This document shows positions 19,900-32,518 of a DNA stretch of 64,000 nucleotides, one piece after another. Source of the DNA: Marisa cornuarietis (taxonomy: Eukaryota > Mollusca > Gastropoda > Architaenioglossa > Ampullariidae). Location of the stretch: the NCBI GenBank assembly GCA_004794655.1, contig SMMW01000613.1:42501-106500 (forward strand), given 5' to 3'. The number at the start of each line of letters is the position of its first letter. Positions within the stretch are counted from its first letter, which is position 1. The notes below the pieces were generated by a model that saw only the letters and a program-made list of their open reading frames with translations, was not told the DNA's origin and made no database searches. The position numbers and the translations under genes are program-made.

Positions 19900-22800
19900 T
19901 GGGTGCCGGCCACTGCAGTGTTCTTCATTCCAGAGGTGCCTTGGTGCCAAGTTTGGCAAGAGACGACTGTCTGCCTGCAAGAGACACCTTTTGTATGTAA
20001 CGACTGGAGTAGTCACGTGGCTGGCTTCTGCAAATCTGTGAAAAGACAGTTGAGGAGCCACCCCTCTCCCGCTCGCCCCACCCTGATGTCTGTACAGCAC
20101 ATTAACAGACAAATGTTTTGTAGTCAAAACTGTGCTCATTCTGACACCACTTGGTGTAAACTTTTTTAATTCGTGTTGGAGGAGGAATGTTTGGGTGAAC
20201 TTTGTGTAAGATGGTGAAGTGAGTAAAAAAAAACGGTAATATATTTCTTAAGCTAAAAATGTGTCCTAATGATCAGACAGAAATATCTTTTTGTATGGTA
20301 TGTAATAATGCAGCTCCTTTTGTAATTTAGTCTCTTAGTCTACCCCTGTTGAAAACTTGCCATGTTTACCTACGTTTTGTTACTTATATTTTTATCTTAT
20401 AAATATGTACAGACACTTCAACAGGCAAAGTGTCTCGGGTGAGCGAACAAACAGCTGACTGGGTGACTGAGAAAGCAATCAACAGACTCACAAACATTTT
20501 CCTAGAAGCGCCATCTTATTTGTACACATGTGAAGTTGTGAGATGAGGCTAGCCTGTAGTCTAGGAGGGTGAGGACTGACTGTCCGCTTGTCTCACACAT
20601 GTCGGTGTTGCCATTAATGAAACCAATTTCTGAATGCTCAAATTGTAAAGCTTGCTACATGCGTGCCACATTTTCATAATTTTGTGAAAAATGATGAACG
20701 ATGTTAAAATTCTCTGGCTGTTCTCATTTCTGTAGCTTCAAGCACTTTCAGCTCTCAGACCCTAGGCGCCTCCACCTACAGGAACTGTTGGGCTTCTTGT
20801 ATACTAGGTCTGCAACACCCAACTACTTTTGTACAAACGCATATCGTCTTTCCTCACTTGATTATCTCCTTGGCTGCCATGGTTACTGCCTGACAACCGG
20901 GTGGGTGCGTTTTATGATGTACAGGTTGCAGCGAAGAAACCATCATTTGCTGATGATTCAGAGGTCCCTATGCTAGAGACCTGCAAAAGGGATTTTCAGG
21001 AATCTTAGAGGTTTTGATATGAACAACAGAAACCATTCGTTTTCTAACCGTGTACTTTAAACTGCTGAGACACCTGCATTGATGTTATACCCGGTAGGCG
21101 CTGGAATACCGGGTATTGTTGTTACTGATAGACACTTAGCTTGTTATTGTCTGATTGAAACTCAGTCAACCTTTACTCTGATATTGATTCATACATCGAT
21201 GTGGTGGATGATACAGTCATCAATGCTGAGAGATCATTGTCCAGACATGTCCCTTCATGACAAGGCAGCTACAAGTCCATGGGTCAGTCAGTACTATAAC
21301 AGTTCTAGTACTCAGATCATAATTCTATCAATCAGTAAGAACTATAACCGATGTGCTACTGCAGTGTAGTGGCCTAAAGATCAAGTCACTAGAAGGTCCA
21401 CTGTTTGCTGTTTCTACGGGTTTTCCATTATTAAAACTTCAAGTTAAATTCCTGCCTTTTCGTCCACAGCTCATGTTGCTACTCATTTTTGTCCACAGTT
21501 AATGGTGTTAATCTTCAGACAAACCACAATTGCTGTAGAATACTTGATGGTCTTCCAAAGACGTGCACTGCACTAAAGTGCCCGGATGTGACGTCATATG
21601 ATGACTAGCGGTCACCAGCTCGCTAAGCCTCGTTCCAGTTAACTGTTATTGCATAAGCCGGCTTTTATCTGCTTTGTAGAGATCTCTCTGCATCTCCACA
21701 CCTCGCCAAGCTTGTGTGTGTTTTTAACATTGTCTTCCACAGATGAGGCTATTTTTATACTCTACTCGCGTCTTCTTGTTATAATTTGTTGTTGTTGTTG
21801 TTGTTGTTGTTGTTATTCTAACACATCTTTTGAAATATTGCCTTGAAAAGATCTGTTTCCACCAGCATAATCTCTCTTGTGTGCAGCTCGGTTTTTCCAC
21901 ATCTATCAGCTCTGAACTCTGTCCATTATTTCAGCTTCCTATGACCTTTCTTCACTTGACCTTTGACACCAGTGACACTTTGTCTGTTACTTTCTTGATT
22001 TAGTCAAGGCCAAGGACTGTTCAGGAGCAGAGATTTTTTCTGCGCTATAAACAAAGCACCGGGGGTTTCCTTGGTTGGAGATGACACCAACTGTATTTGA
22101 GGGCCTTAAACATTTGCAGAATGGCTTCTCTCTTGTGGCCACTTCCATTAGTTCTACCCGACCAGTGCTTTGAGGTCGACTTCTTGGTCAACAGATTGGT
22201 CTGACATGCAGTATCATCATGAACGTCCACGATCAAATTGGCCAAAGAGTTTTTTTTTAAGTCCCAAAACATTTTCATCATATCCTCTTGTATCGTCAAC
22301 CTATCAGGTGCTAAGCTGTGACTTTGGATGTGTGAAACTTTTCACGCTCTTCGGTTAGTCACTTGAATTTCTACTCATCATTGTGGGTACCTGTGTCCAA
22401 AGCGTTTTCAATGTCGGTACGAGTTTGAGGGAGATCTCTGTGGTGTTGCTGGCAGCACCTGTTGGCTGGGCTGGTGGAAAGTCAAGAGACCTTTCTCTTT
22501 CCCCATCTCAGCCTGACCTCTTGCTCGGGTCACCTTGACCTTTTTCTTTCCTTTGGCTTCCCGGGGCATCTTCTGTACCCGTCAATACATATACCTGCTA
22601 CACGGTGCGAATGTGTTTCACCTGTCAGTGTGGGTGGGAGAGGGATCCCTAGCCATGTGGGTAGTGCAAGCGACTGTTGAGCAGAAGAGCACTGGTACAA
22701 GCCTCGCTCGGGTCTTCGGCTGACAAACCATTGCCCTGCCTACCCAGCATCTGTCAAAGAGAAACGGGTACTTGATAGGTCAGGGAAGGTAAATGGGTGC

Positions 22801-23750
22801 CTGATAGGTCAGGGAAGGTAAAGGTGGTGTGAGGAGCTGAGTAGATCAGGGGAGGGAAATGCGCTGTAAGGAGTGAGTTGAGCTCCGTCTTCCATATGCA
22901 ATGCCCTAGACAGGGTGAGCCACTTTCCTTAACTGCCACTGGGGCCTGTAGGCTACGGCACTTTTATCTTCTCTTTTTCTTTAACTTGAATCTTTGAAGG
23001 TTACCAGTTTCTTTAGTTTGCTTACCTTGTCGAGTTCCAACTGAAATAAATTTTAATGAATAGTCTGGTCCTCGGGGTCGTTACCAAGTTTGTTTATCTT
23101 CATGCAGACACCCTCGCCTTATTAGGACTTTGTGGATAGTAGTTTGTGTGCCGCGGAGCTGTAAGCTCTGAACTGTGTAGTCTTGTTTCCTCGTTTTGAG
23201 AAGACGAAAATGTCGATGATCTGGTTGTGCATCAAGCATCTGCTCCATGTTTGCTGAGAGATGGCGGAGCTGCTTGAGGTGAGAGGTCGTCTGTGAATGG
23301 ACGATGTCTGCTGGCTGTCAGTCGTTTGCTTCTCTCAACCAATAATTTCTGCTGTGTCGCACTTTCTTCCTCAAATATTCCTTACTGCATATGCCTCAAA
23401 TATCTACAGCCTTCTTCAGAATTCTGGAATTGTCAGTTATTAAATATTTTATGTCTTGTTGTTAAATATTCCTTCACTAACTGTTATTAAATAAGAATGA
23501 TTTTTCACGTCTTCCATTGTTTTCACACGTCCTTGACAAATGGTACCTCATAGTGCGGCCTTTATAGCGAGGTCTTGCTGCCAATTATCTACGAGAACTG
23601 GAGAGAGATGTCGGGCACCATCTTGCCGTGAAAATGACTATGAACATGAACATGAACATTATGAACAGGAACTCAAGTAGAGAGCAAGGAGTCAGAAGTT
23701 GCTCAATGCCGTGTAACTTCTGTCAAAGGAATAAAGTAAATAACTTTCCT
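19900..23750. other. 3' UTR of the ETS gene and unique non-coding DNA
   Basis: The 3' untranslated region of the ETS gene must begin at 19900; its end could not be fixed, since no clear AATAAA lies close by. Beyond it are unique sequence, a (GTT)n run at about 21787-21815, and a roughly 33-bp tandem repeat (GATAGGTCAGGGAAGGTAAA core) at about 22765-22850. No exon was supported on either strand. Confidence 0.5.
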
Positions 23751-23756
23751 TCAGAT

Positions 23757-24770
23757 TTATTATTAGAAACTATTTTTAAACAACATCAGACACTACTTTT
23801 AATATTAGAAACTATTTTAAACAACATCAGACACTATTCTTAACATTAGAAAGTATTCTTAAACAACATCAGACACTATTCTTAACATTAAAAACTATTT
23901 TAAACAACATCAGACACTATTCTTAACATTAGAAACTATTCTTAAACAACATCAGACACTATTCTTAACATTAGAAACTATTCTTAAACAACATCAGACA
24001 CTATTCTTAACATTAGAAACTATTCTTAAACAACATCAGACACTATTCTTAACATTAGAAACTATTTTAAACAACATCAGACACTATTCTTAACATTAGA
24101 AAAGTATTCTTAAACAACATCAGACACTATTCTTAACATTAGAAACTATTCTTAAACAACATCAGACACTATTCTTAACATTAGAAACTATTCTTAAACA
24201 ACATCAGACACTATTCTTAACATTAAAAACTATTCTTAAACAACATCAGACACTATTCTTAACATTAAAAACTATTTTAAACAACATCAGACACTATTCT
24301 TAACATTAGAAATTATTTTAAACAACATCAGACACTATTCTTAACATTAGAAACTATTTTAAACAACATCAGACACTATTCTTAACATTAGAAACTATTT
24401 TAAACAACATCAGACACTATTCTTAACATTAAAAACTATTTTAAACAACATCAGACACTATTCTTAACATTAGAAATTATTTTAAACAACATCAGACACT
24501 ATTCTTAACATTAGAAACTATTTTAAACAACATCAGACACTATTCTTAACATTAGAAACTATTTTAAACAACATCAGACACTATTCTTAACATTAGAAAC
24601 TATTTTAAACAACATCAGACACTATTCTTAACATTAGAAACTATTTTAAACAACATCAGACACTATTCTTAACATTAGAAACTATTTTAAACAACATCAG
24701 ACACTATTCTTAACATTAGAAACTATTTTAAACAACATCAGACACTATTCTTAACATTAGAAACTACTGA
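23757..24770. repeat. AT-rich minisatellite, 41/42-bp unit (about 24 copies)
   Basis: The unit starts TTAGAAACTATTTTAAACAA and continues CATCAGACACTATTCTTAACA (41 bp); units with TTCTTAAAC are 42 bp. Copies are highly alike, with clustered variants, and degrade after about 24770 into related fragments up to 24930. Confidence 0.93.
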
Positions 24771-24930
24771 TAATATCAGAAACTATTCTTAAACATCAGA
24801 AACTTCTCCTAAACAACATCAGAAACTACTCGTAATATCAAAACCTATTCTTAAGCAACATCAGATACTACCTACCCTTCAACAACATCAGAAAGTACTC
24901 TTAAACAACATCAGAAACTTCTCTTAAGCA

Positions 24931-25379
24931 CCAGTAGTCTTGTTGTTGCTGAAGTTAGTAAGAAGGGGCTGGTGTAGCTACCTGTTGCGCCCTACAGGTG
25001 ATGTTTCAGATTCAGTGTTTGTATTATTGTCTGTTCTGCAAGTCACTAAGCAAACATACCAACAGTTTTGATAGTCCTTCCCCCACCCCCCACCTCCATG
25101 CTGCCTCATCATAGCTTCTTATTTTAATGGTGAATGAACTGTGAGTGTCTTGTGATCACTTCTCACTTGACATCGCTGACGGTTATTCTGGTGAATATCC
25201 TGTCAAGTGTAACTACATTTACACGTGTGTTGTACCACTTGTACGTGTACAGCCTTACATTCAAATATTTACCATACAAACACACGCATACAAACTGTTT
25301 GAAGCAGATGGAAAGAAAGATTCACACAGACTGCTGATACACACGAAGTATATACACAACTCTTTCAACATTCACTCAG
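24931..25379. other. Unique non-coding stretch
   Basis: No gene or element was recognised between the 41/42-bp array and the ACTC-rich region. Confidence 0.5.
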
Positions 25380-25590
25380 GTTTTTCTCACTCTCACTCAC
25401 TCACTCACTCACTCACATCCAGATATTCCTTTACTCTCACTCAGTCACTCACTGACTTACACTCAATCTCCCTGACTTTCTCTCATTCCATCACTCTGAC
25501 TGATTCACTCACTGATTCACTCACATTCTCTCACTCACTCTTTCTCTGACTGACTCACTCATTCTGTACCTCACTCACTCACTCACTTGT
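25380..25590. repeat. Degenerate (ACTC)n region
   Basis: Interrupted CACTCACT runs mixed with TTCACTCTGACTGA-like pieces. Confidence 0.8.
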
Positions 25591-25658
25591 GGTCACACTG
25601 CACGTGCAGACATTGGCCTCCGTGATTTCATGTCACAGTCAGCCTCGGTTCTCGCTAT

Positions 25659-25660
<2 letters not shown>

Positions 25661-25718
<58 letters not shown>

Positions 25719-25749
25719 CGTGCGTGTGTGTGTGTGTGTGTGTGTGTGT
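25661..25749. repeat. (TG)n microsatellite with TGCG interruptions
   Basis: A TG run of about 88 bp containing a TGCGTGCGTGCG block in its middle. Confidence 0.95.
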
Positions 25750-26059
25750 ATTTTACTCTGTGTGTCGGTGGCTCTGTCCTCTGCCTCGTGTGCTGTTGAT
25801 TGTGCGGTCACTACCCCAGCCTCCTACACATGACCTGCACATTAGTCTTGTCTGGGGGCTGGAGATGTGAGCCAAGGGAGATAATAAAATAAACCGCCAC
25901 TGGTATGGTGAGAGAGAGAGAGGGGGAGGGAGACAGTGATGTGTTTTCATTAAAATAATCACAGAGTTGTCATTCACACACTGATACCCAAGGTTCAATT
26001 ACTCACTTTGTTGTGGGTAGTCTTCGTCTCCCAATAATCCATGTTAACTGTTGAAGACT

Positions 26060-26402
26060 ATAGACACACACACACACACACATACACACATACACACACA
26101 TAGACTATAGACACACATACACACAGACACACACATACATACACACACAGACACACACATGCACACACACACATACACACATACACACACATAGACTATA
26201 GACACACATAGACTATAGACACACATACACACAGACACACACATACATACACACACAGACACACACATGCACACACATACATACACACAGACAGACACAC
26301 ATACACACACATACACACATACACACATACACATACAGACACACACATACACATACACACATACACACACAGACACACATACACACACATACACACACAC
26401 AT

Positions 26403-26435
<33 letters not shown>

Positions 26436-26530
26436 GAAACACATACACACACATACACACACAGACACACACATACACACATACACACACAGACACATAC
26501 ACACACATACACACACACACATACACACAA
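26060..26530. repeat. Complex (CA)n/(CATA) array
   Basis: About 470 bp of CACA with regularly placed TACA, GACA and TAGACTATAGACACACATA blocks. A segment of about 115 bp is duplicated within it (26100-26215 against 26205-26300). Confidence 0.93.
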
Positions 26531-26616
26531 GTGTCACCTTCAACTCGCACGTACCCACACAGACACACGCGTGCCACCTTGAACTCACACGTACGCACAC
26601 AGACAATACAATACAG

Positions 26617-26697
26617 TCGTTAGTGACGTCGTGTTACAAGGCCAGTCGTTAGTGACGTCGTGTTACAAGGCCAGTCGTTAGGCCAGTCGTTAGTCAG
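26617..26697. repeat. Short tandem repeat, about 29-bp unit (CAGTCGTTAGTGACGTCGTG)
   Basis: Two full units of CAGTCGTTAGTGACGTCGTG plus TTACAAGGC and two partial ones. Each full unit carries a TGACGTCG CRE-like core. Confidence 0.8.
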
Positions 26698-26699
26698 TA

Positions 26700-27150
26700 G
26701 AAGAAAGGAGCCTGTAGCTGATGATGTCTACCTACTGCACCGCTGTGACCTCCCAGGAGGGGGGGGACTTTGTTGACGTGCAGACAAGGTGGATCATTGT
26801 AGTCATACCTGCGTAGATCTGTTTACTTGTCGAGGAGGTCCGATAAAAACGCCTTACGATCAAATACTTTCGTGCCTCCTGCCCACCTGGGGTCTGAAAG
26901 GGCCGTGCAGCGAGGGGTAGAGGGGTAGAGGGGAACAAGACTTTACTGGGGGGGGGGTCTTTTTAGTTGATCATGAATCGGTAGAAGACAAACAATGTAT
27001 TCAGCAGGTGAGCGGCAACGGCATGTCCACACCCGCCTACACGTCACAAGAAAGGTACTCGATGTCAGCTGACGTTGTGTTGACATGCCACTCATTCATC
27101 AAAGACCTTTTAATTGGTGTGGTGACGTGCTGATCACAGCTGTCATTGAC
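26700..27150. other. Unique non-coding stretch
   Basis: G-runs at about 26760 and 26949; no coding signal. Confidence 0.5.
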
Positions 27151-27151
27151 G

Positions 27152-27640
27152 TTAGGTGACGTTGAATAGTACTATGTCACAGTTGTTCCTGTTGTTAGGT
27201 GACGTTGAATAGTACTATGTCACAGTTGTTCCTGTTGTTAGGTGACGTTGAATAGTACTATGTCACAGTTGTTCCTGTTGTTAGGTGACGTTGAATAGTA
27301 CTATGTCACAGTTGTTCCTGTTGTTAGGTGACGTTGAATAGTACTATGTCACAGTTGTTCCTGTTGTTAGGTGACGTTGAATAGTACTATGTCACAGTTG
27401 TTCCTGTTGTTAGGTGACGTTGAATAGTACTATGTCACAGTTGTTCCTGTTGTTAGGTGACGTTGAATAGTACTATGTCACAGTTGTTCCTGTTGTTAGG
27501 TGACGTTGAATAGTACTATGTCACAGTTGTTCCTGTTGTTAGGTGACGTTGAATAGTACTATGTCACAGTTGTTCCTGTTGTTAGGTGACGTTGAATAGT
27601 ACTATGTCACAGCTTTTCCTGTTGTTAGGTGATTTTGAAT
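27152..27640. repeat. Near-perfect minisatellite, 43-bp unit (about 11 copies)
   Basis: The unit is TTAGGTGACGTTGAATAGTA then CTATGTCACAGTTGTTCCTGTTG. Ten or so copies are identical at essentially every base, and only the last one or two diverge. This is recent expansion. Each unit contains GGTGACGT, a CRE half-site core, and GTGACG/GTCAC pieces. Confidence 0.95.
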
Positions 27641-28490
27641 AATGCTAGGTGACGTTTTGTGTAGACAATCATCATCACAAAGCGTATTAGGACACTTTTC
27701 TAATAATAAACTCAGCATGGCTGTAAACCTGGCTCAAGCTGGGTATTTCAAGCACGCACTCAAACAACATACCCAGAACGTCTTCATCCCCACCCCTACC
27801 CGCCAGCCAGATGTTACAGCACTGAGCTGACCTGTGAGTGCAAGCGTGACTGCCGACAGAGGATGGAGCGACAAGTGACATGCAGTCATCTGAGTGATGG
27901 AGAGTGATGTCCCTTCGCCTTACCGGCGTGAGGGGACTAGTTCTCTAGATTTCTGTGGATTCTGTTATTTGTATAAGCTGAGTTTGATTTTCGAGTCTAT
28001 TGTTTGACCTGTCGTCATCCTAGTGATGTGCTGGACTGTGTTTCTCGATTGTGACATTTTGTTTCACGTCGACGGCTTGTGTTGATCCGCTGACTAACAG
28101 TCCGTCCTTGCACGCCGCCATTTTCATCTCAGTCCAGTTTCTTGTTTGTGCAGTCGACAGCGAGATGAAACATGTTCATTGTGGCTAAACTTGCTGATGA
28201 CTCGAGGCAGCAAAACTGTCTACATTTTGTTTGACATGTGGAGGTTTATCCTCAGCATTCTTCATCTGTTCTTTCTGATGACTTCTCCGATGACAAGCAA
28301 TTGCAGATCTAAACTCTCAATCTTCGGCGGTGAAGCGTGTCGCCAGTCCCCCCAGACAAACTGGTCTCCAGTTTTCTTCTGTCGCCAGGACTTTTTAAAA
28401 AACAATTTATGCAGTTATTTTAATTTCATAGACTCGTTGGATAATGAAGTACCGTATTCTTGAAGTTATTTATCAGATAGCACTACAATT
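27641..28490. other. Unique non-coding stretch
   Basis: Short open frames on both strands at 27642-27881 and 28146-28463 have no recognisable domain and no convincing splice borders. Confidence 0.5.
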
Positions 28491-28599
28491 TTGTATTATT
28501 ATTATTATTCCCGTTTCTATGCGTTATCCCTTTTTCTTTCCTGTCATTTTGGTTGGTTTCTTCAATTTCTCCCTATCATGATTATTGTTGTTATAATTA

Positions 28600-28694
28600 G
28601 TATCATTTGTATCATTTGTAAAGCGCCATGAGCCTGCTTTTAGGGCTGGGATATGGCGCTATAAAAATAACCTTTGATATTGATATTGATAATG
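28600..28694 (+). mobile_element. Probable SINE or LINE 3' end with (TTGATA)n tail
   Basis: GTAAAGCGCCATGAGCCTG, then GGGATATGGCGCTATAAAAA, then a short TTGATA tandem tail. The AAAGCGC...GCGCTATAAA stem-like core ending in a simple-repeat tail is a recurrent 3' terminus of invertebrate SINEs and their partner LINEs. The 5' limit was not determined; sequence from about 28495 may belong to it. Confidence 0.45.
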
Positions 28695-28717
28695 CCTGTT
28701 GATGTTGCCTGCCATCT

Positions 28718-28985
28718 CTGTCATCATACAGCTCGCCCCTGTTTTCATACAGCTCGCCCCTGTCATCATACAGCTCGCCCCTGTCTTCAAACAGCTCGCC
28801 CCTGTTTTCATACAGCTCGCTCCTGTCTTCATACAGCTCACCCCTGCCATCATACAGCTCGCCCCTTTCTTCATACAGCTCGCCCCTGTTTTCATGCAGA
28901 TCCCCCCCCCCCTGTCTTCACACAGCTCGCCCCTGTCTTCTATCTTCAGACAGCTCGCTTTAGACTTCACACAGCTGTTAAACAA
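28718..28985. repeat. Minisatellite, about 21-bp unit (CTGTCTTCATACAGCTCGCCC)
   Basis: About 12 copies directly after the SINE-like tail. The 21-bp period keeps frames open on both strands (HTARPCH-like period), which is not evidence of a gene. Each unit ends TTCATACAG, an acceptor-like string. Confidence 0.88.
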
Positions 28986-29099
28986 CTTACTGCTCTCATC
29001 TTTGAGCAAGTAGAGGTGAAGAGGTGATCAATTAACTGGGGATCCACCTTATCTCTTTCACAGACCACATGGACTATCAATACAAGAACATTCGCAGCT

Positions 29100-29235
29100 C
29101 ATTTGTCCTCAAGACTGAGACCATACAACTGCTCTACAGTCACTCTACAACCACTCTACAACTGCTCTTCAACAAGTCTACAATCACTCTACAACTGCTC
29201 TTCAACATGTCACTCTACAATCACTCTACAGTTGC
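29100..29235. repeat. Short degenerate repeat of ACTCTACAACTGCTCT
   Basis: Several imperfect copies of CACTCTACAACTGCTCTTCAACA. Confidence 0.7.
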
Positions 29236-29458
29236 TTTTTAAATGCTTCCTGGAAGATTTTTTTTCTAAGCCCTAGACCCAGTTCCTCCTCTTGAGGCTG
29301 TGATGTGCTCCCCTTTCGTGTTAACCACAAGGGTAAAGGGTAAAGGGTACAATAACAACTTTATTCCCTCCAAAATCTGTTCGTGATTTGACTTCGTGTA
29401 GCCGTTTGTTAGTATGTTTGTCAGTTAGTGTAGTACTTTATTTTTATCGACCTGTGTC

Positions 29459-29655
29459 TGCGTGTGCGTGTGTGTGTGTGCGTGTGCGTGTGTGTGTGTG
29501 TGTGAACGGACGGGCAGGAGAGATGCGTCAGTTTTTGTAAGAGTGTGTGTGTGTGTGTGTGTCGGGAGGGGGGAGTGCGCGCGTGTGTGTCTGTGTGTCT
29601 GTCGGGGGGGGGGGACTGCGTGTGTGTATGCACGCGAGTGTCTTTATGCGTGTGT
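29459..29655. repeat. Complex (TG)n region with G-runs
   Basis: Interrupted TG/CG runs with two poly-G stretches. Confidence 0.85.
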
Positions 29656-30137
29656 GGATGTGAGTAGTGAGCTAGCATTATGCATGACAGTTATGATAGT
29701 GAGCTATTGTTGTTGCTGTGTACGCTTCCTTTATGAGAGCGAAGATGTCCCCTACACAAGCGTTTGGCAGCGTGCATGTTGACAGAATAGTTATCTAGTT
29801 ATCTACCTTGTGACCTACTCTTCGCTTGAACCTACAGGCCGTGGATGAAACAGTTTCTTGGAGCCCCCCAGCTGGTCCTAACTTCTAATTCCTCATTGCT
29901 TCTACACAAGAACGGGTTTGATCACAACTCTGCCCTCGCCAGTAGTTTCAGTGCACTTACCCGTCTATTGCACTGACCTCAAGGCTACAGACCTTTGACC
30001 CCAAGGCTACAGACCTTTGCTTGAACAAGGGGCGGAGAGTTGGGTGGAGGACTGTTAGTACAGGTAAGAGACACAAGCTGTCGTTGGCTACAATAAGTTG
30101 AAGATGGGAGCATCTGTTTGCACCTGAGACACGTCTC

Positions 30138-30202
<65 letters not shown>
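30138..30202. repeat. (TG)n microsatellite
   Basis: A pure TG run of about 64 bp. Confidence 0.97.
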
Positions 30203-30204
<2 letters not shown>

Positions 30205-31074
30205 CGTGACAATCAGAAAAAGGTACATTGAAGCGATAGCGCAGGTAGGAATGTGAACCTTAACAAGAGCAAGAAATATTTGTGAAGAACAGAGAGGCAG
30301 GGCGGCAAGTTGAACAAAGACCAGTGACAAGAGAGTGAGGCTGAGTGGGGTGCACACAGGGGGGGGGGGTCTACTGGACAAACACACCACAGAGACTGAC
30401 GAAGGGTCACGAGAACTTACCCCCCACAGAACCTGTCACTATAAACACTCGGCCAGTAGGACGAGGGTGGGGCTTGCTTGGGAGGAACGAAGGGCGAGTG
30501 TGGATGGAGGGGCAGGGGGGTGAGAGCGGAGATAAGCCTGGGCTTGACCGGGTGGCCCGAGGTGTCGCCGTGTCTTAGTCACGTGATTTGTGGATTTTTA
30601 GGTGTTTTATTTAGTTTAAATACATTTCAATTTTCTGGCGTATAGTTGTATCTTTTTGCTCGTGTGTTACATCCACGTATTCTATGTAATCTAAACATGA
30701 TATCACCTTGTTTAGATATAATATATAATTCTTAACATGTTTCACCTTATGCTATAAATTCTATATATATATATATAAATGTCTCGTGAAATGTGTGCGT
30801 GCGTGCGTGCACTGTGCACCAGCTGTTCTCAGATTGTTAGTGTATGTTACGTTAAGCTGTAAATGTTATGTATAGACATGTCGTATTTAAATGTATGTAT
30901 GTGTGTATGTATGTATGTATGTGTACTGTGCATCAGCTGTTCTCAGATGAGTATACATGACAGTTGGTAAAGCAGGGACGAGTAAACCGTGGACTTTATG
31001 TTTATTTATTATGTTTTATGCTTATTGTGTTAACAACAAGTTTACACTTATTACATCATAAGCACTGGCGACAG
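30203..31074. other. Unique non-coding stretch
   Basis: It contains a TA run near 30762-30776, TGCG and TATG short repeats, and a duplicated piece (CACTGTGCACCAGCTGTTCTCAGAT at about 30810 and a close copy at about 30926). No gene was seen. Confidence 0.5.
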
Positions 31075-31310
31075 AATCTCCTCAACACGCCGACTACTAA
31101 TGAGAAGTAATGAGAGGTAAGGACTAGTAATGACAGCACCTGTCCAACAGGTGAGAGAGACTAGTAATTATAAGCAATGAGAGGTAAGGTCAGGACTGAT
31201 AATGAGAGCCCCTGTCCCCCAGGTGAGCGAGACTAATAATGAGAAGCAATGAGCAGTAATGAGAGGTAAGAACTCGTAATGACAGCACCTGTCCCCCAGG
31301 TGAGCGAGAG
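31075..31310. repeat. Tandem repeat, roughly 75-100-bp unit, containing CAG/GTGAG motif
   Basis: Three imperfect copies each contain ACAGCACCTGTCCCCCAG (or a close form) immediately followed by GTGAGCGAGACTAATAATG. The motif therefore looks like a 3' splice site fused to a 5' splice site. Confidence 0.8.
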
Positions 31311-32460
31311 TAGAGAGGAAGGAGGAGGGGAAGTGGATGGGTGGGGGGGGGGGTTGACATTAATGGAGCTCTCTGAACTCTGAACTCTGTCCGGATATGG
31401 AATGCGTGCGAGACAGCACAAGAGAACAAACTCAGTTATTGCTGCGTCACAATGCTAGCAAGGTTCTCTCCCTTGTGTGAACGAAGTTAGGTGTGCGTGC
31501 GTACAGGTGTATGTGTGTATGTACAGGTGTCGCTGTCTGTGCCGGTGTGTGTGTGTGTCGGTGTGTGTGTGTGCATGAGCGTGCATACGTTCTCCCTGTC
31601 ACGTGGTGTGTGAGGTCACTGTAGGTGTCGAGTCGCTGGCAGTTCCACTGTTAGAGCCGCTGAACGACGACAGCTACAGACATACTGGCTGACTCAGCTA
31701 CACCATGCAACCTCCACCCACTTTATCAACCATGTACACATGCACGCATATCTATTTATTTATATATACACACACGCACATAGAGAGATATACACTCATA
31801 CACACACATACAAATAATATATACACAGACTCACACATACGTTCGTCAAAAATGACCAGAAATATTTTATGTACATTTATTATGAAAATAAATCCTGTTA
31901 AGCCTGCTTGAAGTGAATGTGACTGCCCTCAAGACTTTGTGTTGAAAATGCTGTACACGTGAAGTGTGTACAGACTGGTGTAAGCATGGCGTACACACAG
32001 CTAGCGCTGCCGTGAGAAGGTAGGTGTGAGATGAGTGTACATCAATACAATCAACAGTCTACACAGATCACCGACATGAGGCCACTCCAAGGTGCACAGA
32101 TATAGTACAGTTTTCGTACAGTTGGAGATTTTCTTACAGAGCATGTCCGTGACAAAACATTGGATAAAGACCCTACTTGAACATAAGGACTTGTTCACAT
32201 GAATGACCTACTCGCGTGTCACCAGAATTGCACGTTAAATTCTACCAACTGCCAAAAATACTTGACATTTTTTTTTCAAAAATTGCAGCCACAAAACGGC
32301 CCACAAAGAGTAAGGATGCAACTTCCCACCCTCACCCACCCCCTGAACCCCACTTCATGAAGATTCGCTGTCAGACTATAAATAGCTCAGAAAGATTCCT
32401 TGTATCCATTATCTCCCTTGTGTTGACGTAGATTTTCCAGGACGACACTCGTGTTCAGAT
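31311..32460. other. Unique non-coding stretch
   Basis: G-run at 31342-31353, interrupted TG runs near 31545-31575, TA/CA-rich sequence near 31740-31830. No coding signal. Confidence 0.5.
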
Positions 32461-32465
32461 TCTGT

Positions 32466-32466
<1 letters not shown>

Positions 32467-32518
<52 letters not shown>
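32467..32518. repeat. (ATC)n microsatellite
   Basis: About 17 uninterrupted CAT units. Confidence 0.96.

Noticed and set aside
17291..20041. Open frames of 579-916 codons over the 21/30-bp array as giant secreted or membrane proteins
   Set aside because: They consist only of the periodic repeat peptide in three frames at once, lie in an intron of a well-supported gene, and overlap its terminal exon in other frames.
23757..24770. CRISPR-like array
   Set aside because: Units are contiguous, with no unique spacers, and the DNA is eukaryotic; the same holds for the other arrays here.
26044..26623. Cys/Val-rich or His/Thr-rich proteins of 100-184 residues
   Set aside because: Pure CA/TG microsatellite translation.
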